Shown: piece by piece, positions 52,447-62,050 of the stretch
How positions within the stretch are numbered: position 1 is the first letter of the stretch
How the letters are laid out: each line of letters starts with the position of its first letter
Assembly: GCF_001295265.1 (NCBI RefSeq)
Contig: NZ_LJOD01000010.1
Span: 89,367-153,366, forward strand
DNA: 64,000 nt
Source of the DNA: Chryseobacterium indologenes
GTDB taxonomy: Bacteria; Bacteroidota; Bacteroidia; Flavobacteriales; Weeksellaceae
Reading direction: 5' to 3'
Translations under genes and position numbers: made by a program
The notes under the pieces: model-generated
What the model saw: only the letters and a program-made list of their open reading frames with translations
Databases searched by the model: none
What the model was told of the DNA's origin: nothing

Positions 52447-53607
52447 ATGGAAAATTTCGAAACATCAGCAATAAGAACCCAGACTGAAAGGTCGCAGTTT
52501 GATGAGCATTCCACACCGTTATATCTTACATCCAGCTTTATTTTCCAGGATGCAGAAGACATGAGAGCGAGTTTTGCGGAAGAAAAACCTAAAAACCTGT
52601 ACAGCCGTTTTTCAAACCCTAACGTAAGCGAATTCACAGAAAAGATCGCTAAAATGGAAGGAGCAGAAGCCGGATATGCATTTGCTACAGGAATGGCAGC
52701 AATTTATTCTACATTTGCTGCTTTGCTGAACGCTGGAGATCATATTGTAAGCTGCCAGTCTGTTTTCGGATCTACCCACACCCTCTTTACAAAGTATTTT
52801 CCGAAATGGAATATTGAAACCACCTATTTTAAAGCAGAAGATGCAGAAAATGTAGAACAGTATATTCAGCCTAATACAAAGATCTTATATCTGGAAACCC
52901 CTACCAATCCGGCTATTGAAATTCTGGATCTTGAATTCTTCGGACAGATCGCAAAAAAACATAACCTGATTTTTATTGTAGATAATTGTTTTGCAACACC
53001 TTACCTGCAACAGCCTGTAAAATATGGTGCAGATATTGTTGTACATTCTGCAACGAAACTCATTGACGGACAGGGGAGAGTATTAGGAGGAGTAGCAGTT
53101 GGAAAAGAAGATCTCATCAGGGAAATCTATCTTTTTGCAAGAAATACAGGACCGGCAATGTCCCCTTTCAATGCATGGGTACTGTCAAAAAGTTTAGAAA
53201 CCCTGGCTATCCGTGTAGAAAAACATTGTGAAAATGCCTTGAAAGTAGCCGGATTTTTAGAAAACCACCCTAATGTAGAACTGGTAAAATATCCGTTCCT
53301 GCCATCCCATCCAAGCTATGAAGTGGCAAAAAAACAAATGAAGCTGGGCGGAAACATTGTAGCCTTTGAAATCAAAGGAGGAATTGAGGGGGGAAGAAAC
53401 TTCCTGGATAAGATAAAAATGTGTTCACTTTCTGCCAATCTTGGTGATACAAGAACGATCGTAACACATCCTGCATCAACCACGCACTCCAAGCTGACAG
53501 ATGAAGAGCGAAATGAAGTAGGAATCACTGCAGGGTTGGTACGCTGCTCAGTAGGCCTGGAATATGTGGACGACATTATCGCAGATTTAAAGCAGGCATT
53601 AGACTAA
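52447..53607 (+). CDS. metZ: PLP-dependent O-acylhomoserine sulfhydrylase / cystathionine gamma-synthase (MetZ type)
   Basis: A 386-residue Cys/Met-metabolism PLP enzyme. Characteristic elements are YSRFSNPNVSEFTEKIAKMEGAE, FATGMAAIYSTF, YLETPTNPAIEI, the Asp in FIVDNCFATPYLQ, the PLP Lys in VVHSATKLIDGQGRVLGG and RTIVTHPASTTHSKLTDEER. It makes homocysteine or cystathionine from the acylhomoserine of MetX. The final VRCSVGLEYVDDIIADL motif is the family end. Sulfhydrylase versus synthase activity cannot be told by eye. Confidence 0.88.
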   Translation: MENFETSAIRTQTERSQFDEHSTPLYLTSSFIFQDAEDMRASFAEEKPKNLYSRFSNPNVSEFTEKIAKMEGAEAGYAFATGMAAIYSTFAALLNAGDHIVSCQSVFGSTHTLFTKYFPKWNIETTYFKAEDAENVEQYIQPNTKILYLETPTNPAIEILDLEFFGQIAKKHNLIFIVDNCFATPYLQQPVKYGADIVVHSATKLIDGQGRVLGGVAVGKEDLIREIYLFARNTGPAMSPFNAWVLSKSLETLAIRVEKHCENALKVAGFLENHPNVELVKYPFLPSHPSYEVAKKQMKLGGNIVAFEIKGGIEGGRNFLDKIKMCSLSANLGDTRTIVTHPASTTHSKLTDEERNEVGITAGLVRCSVGLEYVDDIIADLKQALD

Positions 53608-53610
53608 TTT

Positions 53611-53644
53611 GATTTAATAAAGCATAGAACGCAGTCCTATCAGA
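53611..53644 (+). repeat. Copy C of the repeated leader motif, before metH part 1
   Basis: GATTTAATAAAGCATAGAAC, GCA, GTCCTATCAGA. It has the same ATAGAAC ... GTCCTAT complementarity as copies A and B, with loop bases varying. It lies 4 nt after the metZ-like stop and 6 nt before the metH1 ATG, so it fills the gap. Confidence 0.6.
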
Positions 53645-53649
53645 GAAAT

Positions 53650-54660
53650 ATGAAAAATTCAGAACAATTATATAAAGCCCTATCCGAAAGAATATTAATT
53701 CTCGACGGTGCCATGGGAACCATGCTCCAGCGATATAAGTTCGAAGAACAAGACTATCGTGGAGAACGTTTCAAAGACTGGAAACACCCTGTAAAAGGAA
53801 ACAATGATTTGCTTTCCCTTACGCAGCCACAGGCTATTGAAGAGGTACACAGGAAATACCTGGAAGCTGGAGCAGACATTATCGAAACCAATACATTCTC
53901 CGGAACAACGATTGCAATGGCAGATTACCATATGGAAGAGCTGGTATATGACCTTAATTATGAATCAGCAAAAATTGCCAGAAAAGTATGCGATGAATTT
54001 ACAGCTAAGAATCCCGATAAGCCAAGATTTGTTGCAGGATCAATAGGACCTACGAACAGAACGGCAAGCTTAAGCCCGGATGTTAATGATCCCGGATACA
54101 GGGCCATTACTTTTGAAGAACTGAGAATAGCCTATAAACAGCAGTGTGAAGCCTTGCTGGATGGAGGGTCAGATATTCTGCTGGTAGAGACCATTTTTGA
54201 TACCCTGAATGCAAAAGCAGCGCTATTTGCAATCGACGAAATTCAGGACGAAAGAAAAATCAGAATTCCGATCATGGTTTCAGGAACAATTACAGATGCT
54301 TCAGGAAGAACACTAAGCGGTCAGACTGCTGAAGCCTTCCTGATCTCAGTATCGCACCTGAACCTGCTGAGTGTAGGATTCAATTGTGCGTTGGGAGCAG
54401 ATCAGCTGACGCCTTATCTGGAAACGCTGGCCCATAATTCAGAATTCTATGTTTCTGCTTATCCGAATGCAGGACTTCCGAATGCCTTTGGTAAATATGA
54501 TGAAACACCGGAAGATATGGCCAGACAGATCAAAGAATACGCAGAAAAAGGGCTGATCAATATTATCGGAGGATGCTGTGGAACAACGCCCGATCATATC
54601 AAAGCAATTGCAGATTTAGTAGCAGAATATCCGCCAAGGAAATTGAAGGAATTTGTTTGA
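53650..54660 (+). CDS. metH: Methionine synthase part 1, homocysteine-binding domain
   Basis: A 336-residue protein corresponding to the N-terminal module of cobalamin-dependent methionine synthase: [43 protein letters not shown], the Cys in [10 protein letters not shown] and the zinc Cys pair in [16 protein letters not shown]. The remaining modules are encoded by a separate gene starting at 55842. The two halves are parted by a desaturase gene, so the protein is a natural split enzyme. Confidence 0.93.
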   Translation: MKNSEQLYKALSERILILDGAMGTMLQRYKFEEQDYRGERFKDWKHPVKGNNDLLSLTQPQAIEEVHRKYLEAGADIIETNTFSGTTIAMADYHMEELVYDLNYESAKIARKVCDEFTAKNPDKPRFVAGSIGPTNRTASLSPDVNDPGYRAITFEELRIAYKQQCEALLDGGSDILLVETIFDTLNAKAALFAIDEIQDERKIRIPIMVSGTITDASGRTLSGQTAEAFLISVSHLNLLSVGFNCALGADQLTPYLETLAHNSEFYVSAYPNAGLPNAFGKYDETPEDMARQIKEYAEKGLINIIGGCCGTTPDHIKAIADLVAEYPPRKLKEFV

Positions 54661-54743
54661 TTTAATAGATTTTTTTAATTAAAACAAAGAATGAGAGCTA
54701 GGTTATAAATATTATCTTTAAATAAACCACAAAATTTAATATA

Positions 54744-55835
54744 ATGGAAAAGCCGAGTTACTTAAAAGATTCAGACGATGCCAAATTGTTTAATGAACTG
54801 AGAAAGAAAGTGAACCAAAGGGTAGAAGCCATTCCTGAAAATCGGGATATTTATATTCAGATCAAAGCAGTCATCCTGCCTTTGGTCTACTTTGGGTTGT
54901 ATTTTTTTGCGGTGTTTCATGCAGATAAACCATGGGTTTATATTTCCGGCTTTATTTTAATGGGAATTTCCCTTGTTCTGATCTATCTGAATTTAATTCA
55001 TGAAGCTGCCCATAATAATATTTATAAAAGTAAAAAGCTGAATGCGCTGGTGATGCATCTGTTTGACTTTGTAGGCGCCAATTCCTATATCTGGAAAAAA
55101 AGGCATATCGCAAGCCATCATGCCTACCCCAATGTAGACGGATGGGATACAGACATTGAACAGAGCGGACTATTACTGATTGTTCCGTGGATTAAAGCAA
55201 AAGGAATTCAGAAATACCAACACAGATTTTTTTTCCTTGTATACCCGCTCTATCTGTTTAATTGGATGTTTATAAGGGATTTCAGGGACTTTTTTGATAA
55301 AGAAAGAGTAATTCTGAAAACGCAGGGGGCCATTCCGGTAATGGAAAAAGTAAAAATGGTGAGTTACAAACTGTTTTACTTCTTTTATCAGATTGTGGTT
55401 CCGGTTGTGTTCTTTAAAGTATCAATCGGTTTGGCTTTGGGAGCATGGTTCCTGCAGGTGATCGCAGCAAGTATTTTTGCACTGTTTGTGCTTTTGCCTC
55501 TGCATCCGCTTCCGGATAATGCCTTTCCCAAACTCGATCAGAAAAACGGACTCCCGTTCAGCTGGCTTCGTCATCAGCTGGAAGTAACCAATGATCTGCA
55601 GGAAAATAACTGGCTGGTAAGAAATGTACTGGGAAACTTTAACTTCCATGTTGCCCATCACCTCTTTCCGAACTATAGCTATATGTACTATAACGAGATT
55701 ACAGAAGAAATAGAGGTATTCGCAAAAGAACATGGCCTGACCTATAAAAGGTTCCCGATTTTTAAAGCTTTAGGCAAACATGTAGATCTGCTGAAACAGA
55801 ATGCTAACAATGCCTACTATATTTTAGAAGAATAA
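54744..55835 (+). CDS. Fatty acid desaturase family protein
   Basis: A 363-residue membrane di-iron enzyme. Histidine boxes are HEAAH (86-90), HIASHH (121-126) and HVAHH (302-306), the usual H-x3-H, H-x3-HH and H-x2/3-HH set, with four membrane helices between (about 43-60, 65-83, 205-225, 228-248). It would insert a double bond into acyl chains or a related lipid. Its place between the two methionine synthase genes (83 and 6 nt gaps) is unexpected; it is probably co-transcribed with them. Confidence 0.9.
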   Translation: MEKPSYLKDSDDAKLFNELRKKVNQRVEAIPENRDIYIQIKAVILPLVYFGLYFFAVFHADKPWVYISGFILMGISLVLIYLNLIHEAAHNNIYKSKKLNALVMHLFDFVGANSYIWKKRHIASHHAYPNVDGWDTDIEQSGLLLIVPWIKAKGIQKYQHRFFFLVYPLYLFNWMFIRDFRDFFDKERVILKTQGAIPVMEKVKMVSYKLFYFFYQIVVPVVFFKVSIGLALGAWFLQVIAASIFALFVLLPLHPLPDNAFPKLDQKNGLPFSWLRHQLEVTNDLQENNWLVRNVLGNFNFHVAHHLFPNYSYMYYNEITEEIEVFAKEHGLTYKRFPIFKALGKHVDLLKQNANNAYYILEE

Positions 55836-55841
55836 AAATTA

Positions 55842-58499
55842 ATGAAATATTTAAGATTATCAGGCCTCGAGCCTCTTATCATAACACCGGAAAGTAACTT
55901 CATCAATGTAGGTGAAAGGACTAACGTTGCCGGTTCCAAAAAATTTTTAAGACTGATTAAAGAGGAGAAATTCTCCGAAGCACTCGATATTGCACGCCAT
56001 CAGGTAGAAGGAGGAGCGCAGATCCTGGATGTGAATTTTGATGACGGACTGATCGACGGAAAAGCTTCTATGATTAAATTCCTTAATCTGATTGCCTCAG
56101 AACCGGATATCGCAAGAATCCCCATCATGGTAGACTCTTCCAAATGGGAAATTCTCGAAGCCGGACTTCAGGTGGCACAGGGAAAATGTGTAGTGAATTC
56201 CATCAGCCTGAAAGGGGGAGAAGAAGAATTCATTAAACAGGCCAAAGCAGTTAAAAGATATGGGGCAGCAGTTATCGTTATGGCATTTGATGAGGTAGGG
56301 CAGGCAGATAATCTCGAACGTAGAATTGAAATTTCAAAACGGTCTTATGACATTCTTGTCAATCAGGTAGGCTTTCCTGCGGAAGATATTATTTTTGATT
56401 TGAATATTTTCCCGGTGGCTACAGGAATGGAAGAGCACAGAAAAAATGCACTGGATTTTATTGAAGCCACAAGATGGGTGAGACAAAACCTGCCTTATGC
56501 TTCAGTAAGCGGGGGAGTGAGCAATGTTTCCTTTTCTTTCCGCGGAAATGATACCGTAAGGGAGGCAATGCATTCCGTATTCCTTTATCACGCAATTCAG
56601 GCAGGAATGAACATCGGAATCGTAAATCCTGCGATGCTGGAAGTATATGATGAAATCAATAAAGAGCTGCTGGAACTTGTAGAAGACGTGATCCTCGACA
56701 GAAGAGATGATGCCACAGAAAGACTTCTGGATTATTCCGAAAAACATAAATCCGTAAAAAAAGAAAAGACAGAAGACCTTGAATGGAGGAATCATCCATT
56801 GCAGGAAAGAATTACCCATGCCCTGGTTAAAGGTATCGATCGTTTCATTGAAGAAGATGTGGAAGAAGCCAGGCAGCAGGCAGAAAAACCACTCCATGTT
56901 ATTGAAATTAATCTGATGACCGGAATGGGAGTTGTAGGCGATCTCTTCGGAAGCGGAAAAATGTTTCTGCCCCAGGTGGTAAAATCAGCAAGGGTAATGA
57001 AGAAAGCTGTAGCTTACCTGCAGCCTTTTATTGAAGCAGAGAAAGACGGTTCAAAGCCGGCTAACGGTAAAATCCTGATGGCTACAGTAAAAGGAGACGT
57101 TCATGATATCGGGAAAAATATTGTGAGTGTGGTATTGGGCTGCAACAATTACGAAATTGTAGATCTCGGAGTAATGGTACCTGCTGAAAAAATCATCCAG
57201 ACAGCTATTGAAGAAAAAGTAGACGTTATTGGATTAAGCGGATTAATTACGCCAAGCCTTGATGAAATGGTATATATCGCCTCAGAATTGGAAAGACAGA
57301 ATCTTAATTTCCCTCTATTGATTGGTGGCGCTACAACTTCTAAAGCACATACCGCAGTAAAAATAGATTTAAAATATAAAAATGCAGTCGTTCATGTGAA
57401 TGATGCTTCCAGAGCTGTCAACGTGGTAAGCTCTCTTCTGGGAGACCGAAATAAAGAATACGTTTCAGAGTTAAAAAATGACTATTCAGATTTCAGAGAA
57501 AAATTCCTGAACAGGCAGGTGGACAAAGATTACGTTTCAATTGAGGAAGCCCGCGAAAACAACTTTACCATAGACTGGAAAAATGAAGAAATCTTTACAC
57601 CGAATAATTTAGGCGTAACCGTTATAGAAAATCAGGACCTTAATGAGCTTCTTCCGTTTATAGATTGGTCGCCGTTCTTCAGAAGCTGGGATCTTCATGG
57701 CAAATACCCGAATATTTTAGAAGATGAGGTGGTAGGTGCCCAGGCCAAAGAATTATTCAAAGATGCCCAGGGTATTCTAAAGAGGATTCTTGATGAGAAA
57801 CTTCTGCAGGCAAAAGCAGTTTTTGGTGTTTTTAAAGCCAATTCCAATGAAACGGATGATATTATTGTTTTCGATGAGGATAATAAAGAGCAGGCCAGAT
57901 TCTTAACCCTTAGACAGCAGGCTCAGAGATCTAAAGGCAAAGAATATCTGGCTTTAAGTGATTTTATTGCACCACAGAATTCCGGTAAAACAGATTATAT
58001 AGGAGCTTTCTGCGTAACAACAGGTTTCGGAACCGATGAACTTGCTGCCGAATATGAAAAAGCCAATGATGATTATAATGCCATCATGGTAAAAGCACTT
58101 GCCGACAGATTTGCAGAAGCCTATGCTGAATTTTTACACAAAAAAGTAAGAACAGAATATTGGGGATACGCCAACCAGGAAGACCTGAGTAATGAAGACC
58201 TGATTGCCGAAAAATATAAAGGAATACGTCCCGCTCCGGGATATCCTGCCTGCCCTGATCATCTGGAAAAGAAAACCATCTGGGATCTTTTAAAAGTAGA
58301 GGAAAATACAGGTGTTTTCCTTACCGAAAGCTTAGCCATGTTTCCTACAGCATCCGTATCAGGATATTATTTCGGAAGCCCGCACGCCAAATATTTCGGT
58401 CTTGGGAAAATTACGGAAGATCAGCTGGAAGACTATGCTGTAAGAAGAAGATGCACCATACAAGAAGCACAGAAATGGCTGTCTCCCAATTTAGCTTAA
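55842..58499 (+). CDS. metH: Methionine synthase part 2 (pterin-, cobalamin- and AdoMet-binding modules)
   Basis: An 885-residue protein that carries the last three modules of MetH. Residues 1-320 are the methyl-tetrahydrofolate (pterin) domain ([43 protein letters not shown]). Next come the cobalamin cap and B12 domain with the DxHxxG motif DVHDIG in [11 protein letters not shown] and later [13 protein letters not shown]. The C-terminal activation domain starts about residue 560 ([44 protein letters not shown]). Works with part 1. It begins 6 nt after the desaturase stop. Confidence 0.95.
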   Translation: MKYLRLSGLEPLIITPESNFINVGERTNVAGSKKFLRLIKEEKFSEALDIARHQVEGGAQILDVNFDDGLIDGKASMIKFLNLIASEPDIARIPIMVDSSKWEILEAGLQVAQGKCVVNSISLKGGEEEFIKQAKAVKRYGAAVIVMAFDEVGQADNLERRIEISKRSYDILVNQVGFPAEDIIFDLNIFPVATGMEEHRKNALDFIEATRWVRQNLPYASVSGGVSNVSFSFRGNDTVREAMHSVFLYHAIQAGMNIGIVNPAMLEVYDEINKELLELVEDVILDRRDDATERLLDYSEKHKSVKKEKTEDLEWRNHPLQERITHALVKGIDRFIEEDVEEARQQAEKPLHVIEINLMTGMGVVGDLFGSGKMFLPQVVKSARVMKKAVAYLQPFIEAEKDGSKPANGKILMATVKGDVHDIGKNIVSVVLGCNNYEIVDLGVMVPAEKIIQTAIEEKVDVIGLSGLITPSLDEMVYIASELERQNLNFPLLIGGATTSKAHTAVKIDLKYKNAVVHVNDASRAVNVVSSLLGDRNKEYVSELKNDYSDFREKFLNRQVDKDYVSIEEARENNFTIDWKNEEIFTPNNLGVTVIENQDLNELLPFIDWSPFFRSWDLHGKYPNILEDEVVGAQAKELFKDAQGILKRILDEKLLQAKAVFGVFKANSNETDDIIVFDEDNKEQARFLTLRQQAQRSKGKEYLALSDFIAPQNSGKTDYIGAFCVTTGFGTDELAAEYEKANDDYNAIMVKALADRFAEAYAEFLHKKVRTEYWGYANQEDLSNEDLIAEKYKGIRPAPGYPACPDHLEKKTIWDLLKVEENTGVFLTESLAMFPTASVSGYYFGSPHAKYFGLGKITEDQLEDYAVRRRCTIQEAQKWLSPNLA

Positions 58500-58564
58500 T
58501 AAATTCAGGGAGTTAAAAACTAAGAAAAGCCAACCGGTAACAGTAAAAAATAACTGAAAAGAAA

Positions 58565-59524
58565 ATGAAGATAACAGATCATATAAAAAACGCAAATGGA
58601 AAAACTTTATTCTCCCTCGAAGTTGTTCCTCCCCAAAAAGGAATCGGAATTGAAGATCTCTATACCAATATAGATCCTTTAATGGAATTCAAGCCGCCTT
58701 TTATTGATGTAACAACCTCCAGAGAAGAATATATTTATATTGATAAAGGAAACGGGCTGATGGAACGCCGCATCACAAGAATGCGTCCCGGAACTCTCGG
58801 TATCTGTGCAGCCATTCAGCATAAATATAACGTAGATACCGTTCCCCATCTGCTGTGCGGAGGATTTACCAAAGAAGAAACAGAATATCTGCTGGTAGAT
58901 TGTATGTACCTGGGTATTGATAACGTTATGGCATTAAGAGGAGATGCAATGAAAGGGCATCAGTATTTCGAGCCTACTCAGGGAGGGCATGCCAGTGCAA
59001 TGGATCTTGTTCATCAAATCAATGATCTGGGCAGAGGAAAATATCTTCATAACGAAGACACGGTGTGTGATGAACTCAACAAATTCTGCATAGGCGTAGC
59101 CGGATATCCCGAGAAACACATGGAAGCTCCTTCCATGAACTATGACCTGAAATGGCTGAAGCAGAAAGTAGATGCCGGAGCCGATTATATCGTAACCCAG
59201 ATGTTCTTTGAGAATAAAAAATTCATTGAATTTGTTCAAAAGGCCAGAGAAATGGGAATTACAGTTCCTATCATTCCGGGAATCAAGCCTATTGCAACAA
59301 AAAAACATTTGAAAATACTTCCTCAGGTATTTAAGATTGATCTTCCCGAAGAATTGATAAATGAAGTGGAAAATGCCAAAAATAATGAAGCGGTAAAGCA
59401 GATCGGAATAGAATGGGCCATTGCCCAATGCCGGGAACTGCTGGATTTCGGAGTTCCTGTACTGCACTTTTACTCCATGGGGAAAAGTGATAACATTAAA
59501 AAAGTAGCCGGTGAGCTATTCTAA
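58565..59524 (+). CDS. metF: 5,10-methylenetetrahydrofolate reductase
   Basis: MetF makes 5-methyl-tetrahydrofolate for methionine synthase. The 319-residue TIM-barrel protein has FSLEVVPPQKGIGIEDLY, FIDVTTS, PHLLCGGFTKEETEYLLVD, NVMALRGD, CIGVAGYPEKHMEAP, DYIVTQMFFENKKF and VPIIPGIKPI. Family length is typical of short bacterial MetF. It closes the methionine operon and has a terminator after it. Confidence 0.96.
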   Translation: MKITDHIKNANGKTLFSLEVVPPQKGIGIEDLYTNIDPLMEFKPPFIDVTTSREEYIYIDKGNGLMERRITRMRPGTLGICAAIQHKYNVDTVPHLLCGGFTKEETEYLLVDCMYLGIDNVMALRGDAMKGHQYFEPTQGGHASAMDLVHQINDLGRGKYLHNEDTVCDELNKFCIGVAGYPEKHMEAPSMNYDLKWLKQKVDAGADYIVTQMFFENKKFIEFVQKAREMGITVPIIPGIKPIATKKHLKILPQVFKIDLPEELINEVENAKNNEAVKQIGIEWAIAQCRELLDFGVPVLHFYSMGKSDNIKKVAGELF

Positions 59525-59546
59525 TAAAGTATCAAAATGAAAGATA

Positions 59547-59575
59547 TCCTGCTGTTCAACGGCAGGGTTTTTATT
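59547..59575 (+). terminator. Terminator of the methionine operon
   Basis: CCTGCTG (59548-59554) pairs with CGGCAGG (59560-59566) around TTCAA and is followed by a T-rich run. It sits right against the end of the minus-strand gene at 59576. Confidence 0.75.
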
Positions 59576-60730
59576 TTAAAGAACAGGATGTCTCTCAAAC
59601 TCCTGGTTACGGTCAAATAAATACCGGTAAGTAGCCAGTTTTCTGGTCACCGTTGTATTAAGGCTTTCAGCGATTTTGATCATTTTAGGATTAAAATCTC
59701 CGATCCATTGGAGTTCCGTGGTTTTAAAATCCGTATGCTTCCGAAGATGCTGTGTTCCCTCCCAGATCATATAGCCGTCAATTCCTTTTTTCTGCCATTC
59801 AGGAACAACCCCAAAAACAAGGCCTACCATCTTTTCGTTTTTGCTGAATTTCTTCATCCACAAAAATCTGAGCTTCTCTACAATACCAAACCTGCCGTGA
59901 AGATGCTTAAACCATTGATTGACATCCGGAATATTCATCCACATAGCAATAGGCTTTTCATTTTCGTAAACAAACCAGGAAATATGTTCATTAATGACAG
60001 GTTTCATAGTCCTGAACATTTTCAGAATTTTTGCTTCTTCCATTTGTTTCCCTTCCCCGTGGCAGGCCCACGCACGGTTATAGATTTCTGCAAAATCCTT
60101 TGCAAATTTCGGAAGATTGTTCTTTCTTAAAGGTTGGGCAGAAATTTCCGGATTTCGGCTGTGTTTGGCATGCATAACCGTGAAAACCCTGGGAACCTCA
60201 GTGAAAATAGGTCTCGAAAAACAAAGTTGTTCAAAATAAACCTGAAAACCATAGTTTTCAAACAGACCTTTATAATAAGGAAAATGATAGTTCATTCCAT
60301 ACAGCGGTTCATGGAACCCCTCAACTAAAAGTCCCCAGAACTTATCCCGTTCACCGAAATTAATCGGTCCGTCCATAGCCTCCATACCTCTCTCCTGAAG
60401 CCACTTTTTGCAGTGGTCAAAAATAAAATCAGCCGTCTGTTGATCATTAATACAGTCAAAAAAACCAATTCCTCCCGTTGGCTGTTTCTGCTGATAATCA
60501 TGGTGAATGAAAACAGCAACTTTTCCTACCGTTTCAGACTGTCTGTTTTTGAAAAGGAAACGGGCGCATTCACCATTGTTAAAGAATCTGTTTTTTTCAG
60601 GATCAAAAATTTCACTGATGGTTTTATCTAAAGGTCTGATATAGTTTTTATCATGCTGATAAAGCCGGGACGGAAATTCTAAAAATTCCTTTTTCTGGGT
60701 TGGGTTCTGTACTTCTTCAACAATAATCAT
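59576..60730 (-). CDS. GNAT-like N-acyltransferase, large form
   Basis: A 384-residue cytoplasmic protein with a GNAT-like C-terminal half: VYENEKPIAMWMNIPDVNQWFK, KMVGLVFGVVPEWQKKGIDGYMIWEG with a degenerate acetyl-CoA loop (QKKGIDGYM), and TELQWIGDFNPKMIKIAESL. The N-terminal half has FPSRLYQHDKNYIRPLD and PINFGERDKFWGLLVEGFHEPL. Bacteroidota hold many such proteins of unknown substrate. It is divergent from folE, 98 nt apart. Confidence 0.8.
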   Translation of the reverse strand: MIIVEEVQNPTQKKEFLEFPSRLYQHDKNYIRPLDKTISEIFDPEKNRFFNNGECARFLFKNRQSETVGKVAVFIHHDYQQKQPTGGIGFFDCINDQQTADFIFDHCKKWLQERGMEAMDGPINFGERDKFWGLLVEGFHEPLYGMNYHFPYYKGLFENYGFQVYFEQLCFSRPIFTEVPRVFTVMHAKHSRNPEISAQPLRKNNLPKFAKDFAEIYNRAWACHGEGKQMEEAKILKMFRTMKPVINEHISWFVYENEKPIAMWMNIPDVNQWFKHLHGRFGIVEKLRFLWMKKFSKNEKMVGLVFGVVPEWQKKGIDGYMIWEGTQHLRKHTDFKTTELQWIGDFNPKMIKIAESLNTTVTRKLATYRYLFDRNQEFERHPVL

Positions 60731-60804
60731 AGGCCTGGATGGAAACTGAGAGATGAAAGATGATGTTTTCGTTTAATTTAAAATAGACGAATAAATATTA
60801 TCCG

Positions 60805-60812
60805 TATTTTTG
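60805..60812 (+). promoter_or_regulatory. -7 box of folE
   Basis: TATTTTTG fits TAnnTTTG and lies 16 nt before the folE ATG. No matching TTG at -33. Confidence 0.5.
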
Positions 60813-60828
60813 TGCAAATTAAATAAAA

Positions 60829-61497
60829 ATGGTTGATTTTACTGATAACGACGATGATATTTTCACTGGAAAAGAACATACGCCTATAAGGAAAGATGCT
60901 TTTGATAAATCGCCAGAGGAAAAAATAGAAAAAATAACACAGCTTTTTGGAGAGATCATGGAAACCCTGGGGATGGATATGACAGACGACTCATTAAAAG
61001 ATTCCCCGAAACGTGTGGCCAAGATGTATGTAAACGAAATTTTTGGGGGACTCCTTCCGGAAAATAAACCGGGAATCTCTACATTCTCCAATAAATATAA
61101 ATACCGCCAGATGTTGGTAGAAAAGGATATTACCGTATATTCTTTCTGCGAGCATCACTTTCTGCCCATCATCGGAAGAGCCCATGTTGCTTACATCTCA
61201 AATGGTGAAGTAATTGGCCTTTCAAAGATCAACAGGATTGTGGATTATTATGCAAAAAGACCTCAGGTACAGGAAAGACTTACCATGCAGATTGTGGATG
61301 CGCTCAAAGAAGCACTTGGCACAAAAGATGTAGCATGTATCATCGATGCGAAACACCTTTGTGTAAACTGCAGGGGAATAAAAGATACGGCAAGCTCTAC
61401 CATCACGGCAGAATTAAGCGGTATTTTCAGAACAAACCCAATCACAAGACAGGAATTCCTGCACTATGTGGGAAGTCATGCTAAATTAGATTATTAG
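60829..61497 (+). CDS. folE: GTP cyclohydrolase I
   Basis: FolE converts GTP to dihydroneopterin triphosphate, the first step of folate synthesis. The 222-residue protein has zinc-binding FCEHHFLPIIGRAHV (Cys and His) and the second Cys in CVNCRGIKDTASSTIT, plus GLSKINRIVDYYAKRPQVQERLT. Start and length agree with the family. It precedes the DinB gene by one base, so they form a two-gene unit. Confidence 0.97.
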   Translation: MVDFTDNDDDIFTGKEHTPIRKDAFDKSPEEKIEKITQLFGEIMETLGMDMTDDSLKDSPKRVAKMYVNEIFGGLLPENKPGISTFSNKYKYRQMLVEKDITVYSFCEHHFLPIIGRAHVAYISNGEVIGLSKINRIVDYYAKRPQVQERLTMQIVDALKEALGTKDVACIIDAKHLCVNCRGIKDTASSTITAELSGIFRTNPITRQEFLHYVGSHAKLDY

Positions 61498-61498
61498 A

Positions 61499-61930
61499 AT
61501 GAACTATCAGATCCTTAAAAATATTGTTGAATCAGAGCTTCCGAGATTCAAAAACATCCCGGAGGAAGAATGGTCCCATAAAATTTCACCAGAAAAATGG
61601 TCGAAAAAAGAAATTTTAGGCCATCTTTGTGATAGCGCATTAACAAACATCAGAAGATTTGTGGTAACTCAATACAAAGAGAATGATAATATTGTTTATG
61701 ATCAGGATTTCTGGGTAAAAGCACAAAACTATCAGAATATTCCTACAGATGAAATCATCAGCCTTTGGAAGCTTCTGAATTTGCAGATTGTTCACACCGT
61801 AGAAAATATTCCGGATGAAGCTTTGAAAAGGACCTGTGATACAACCAAAACAACTCCGCAGGTTTTCTCACTGGAATATATTATTCAGGATTATATTGAT
61901 CACCTGAAGTATCATTTAAAAGCAATTTAA
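61499..61930 (+). CDS. DinB-family putative metal-dependent hydrolase
   Basis: A 143-residue four-helix-bundle protein of the DinB/YfiT-like type. Conserved His are in EILGHLCDSALTNIRR and in DYIDHLKYHLKAI near the end, which form the metal site in the family; the W in WSHKISPEKWSKKEI is also typical. It may act in stress or thiol metabolism. It starts one base after folE and is probably translated from the same transcript. Confidence 0.85.
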   Translation: MNYQILKNIVESELPRFKNIPEEEWSHKISPEKWSKKEILGHLCDSALTNIRRFVVTQYKENDNIVYDQDFWVKAQNYQNIPTDEIISLWKLLNLQIVHTVENIPDEALKRTCDTTKTTPQVFSLEYIIQDYIDHLKYHLKAI

Positions 61931-62050
61931 GTATGATAAAATTTAAAAGGATTTCAGATAAAATTTTCATCACAACAATTATTTGTTGTGGATAGAATTA
62001 TTTTGACTAATTTTTGAATCTTAATCATTAAATCTTTTAATTAAAAATAA

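Noticed and set aside
58934..59467. 177-residue minus-strand frame opposite metF
   Set aside because: Shadow of a securely identified gene.
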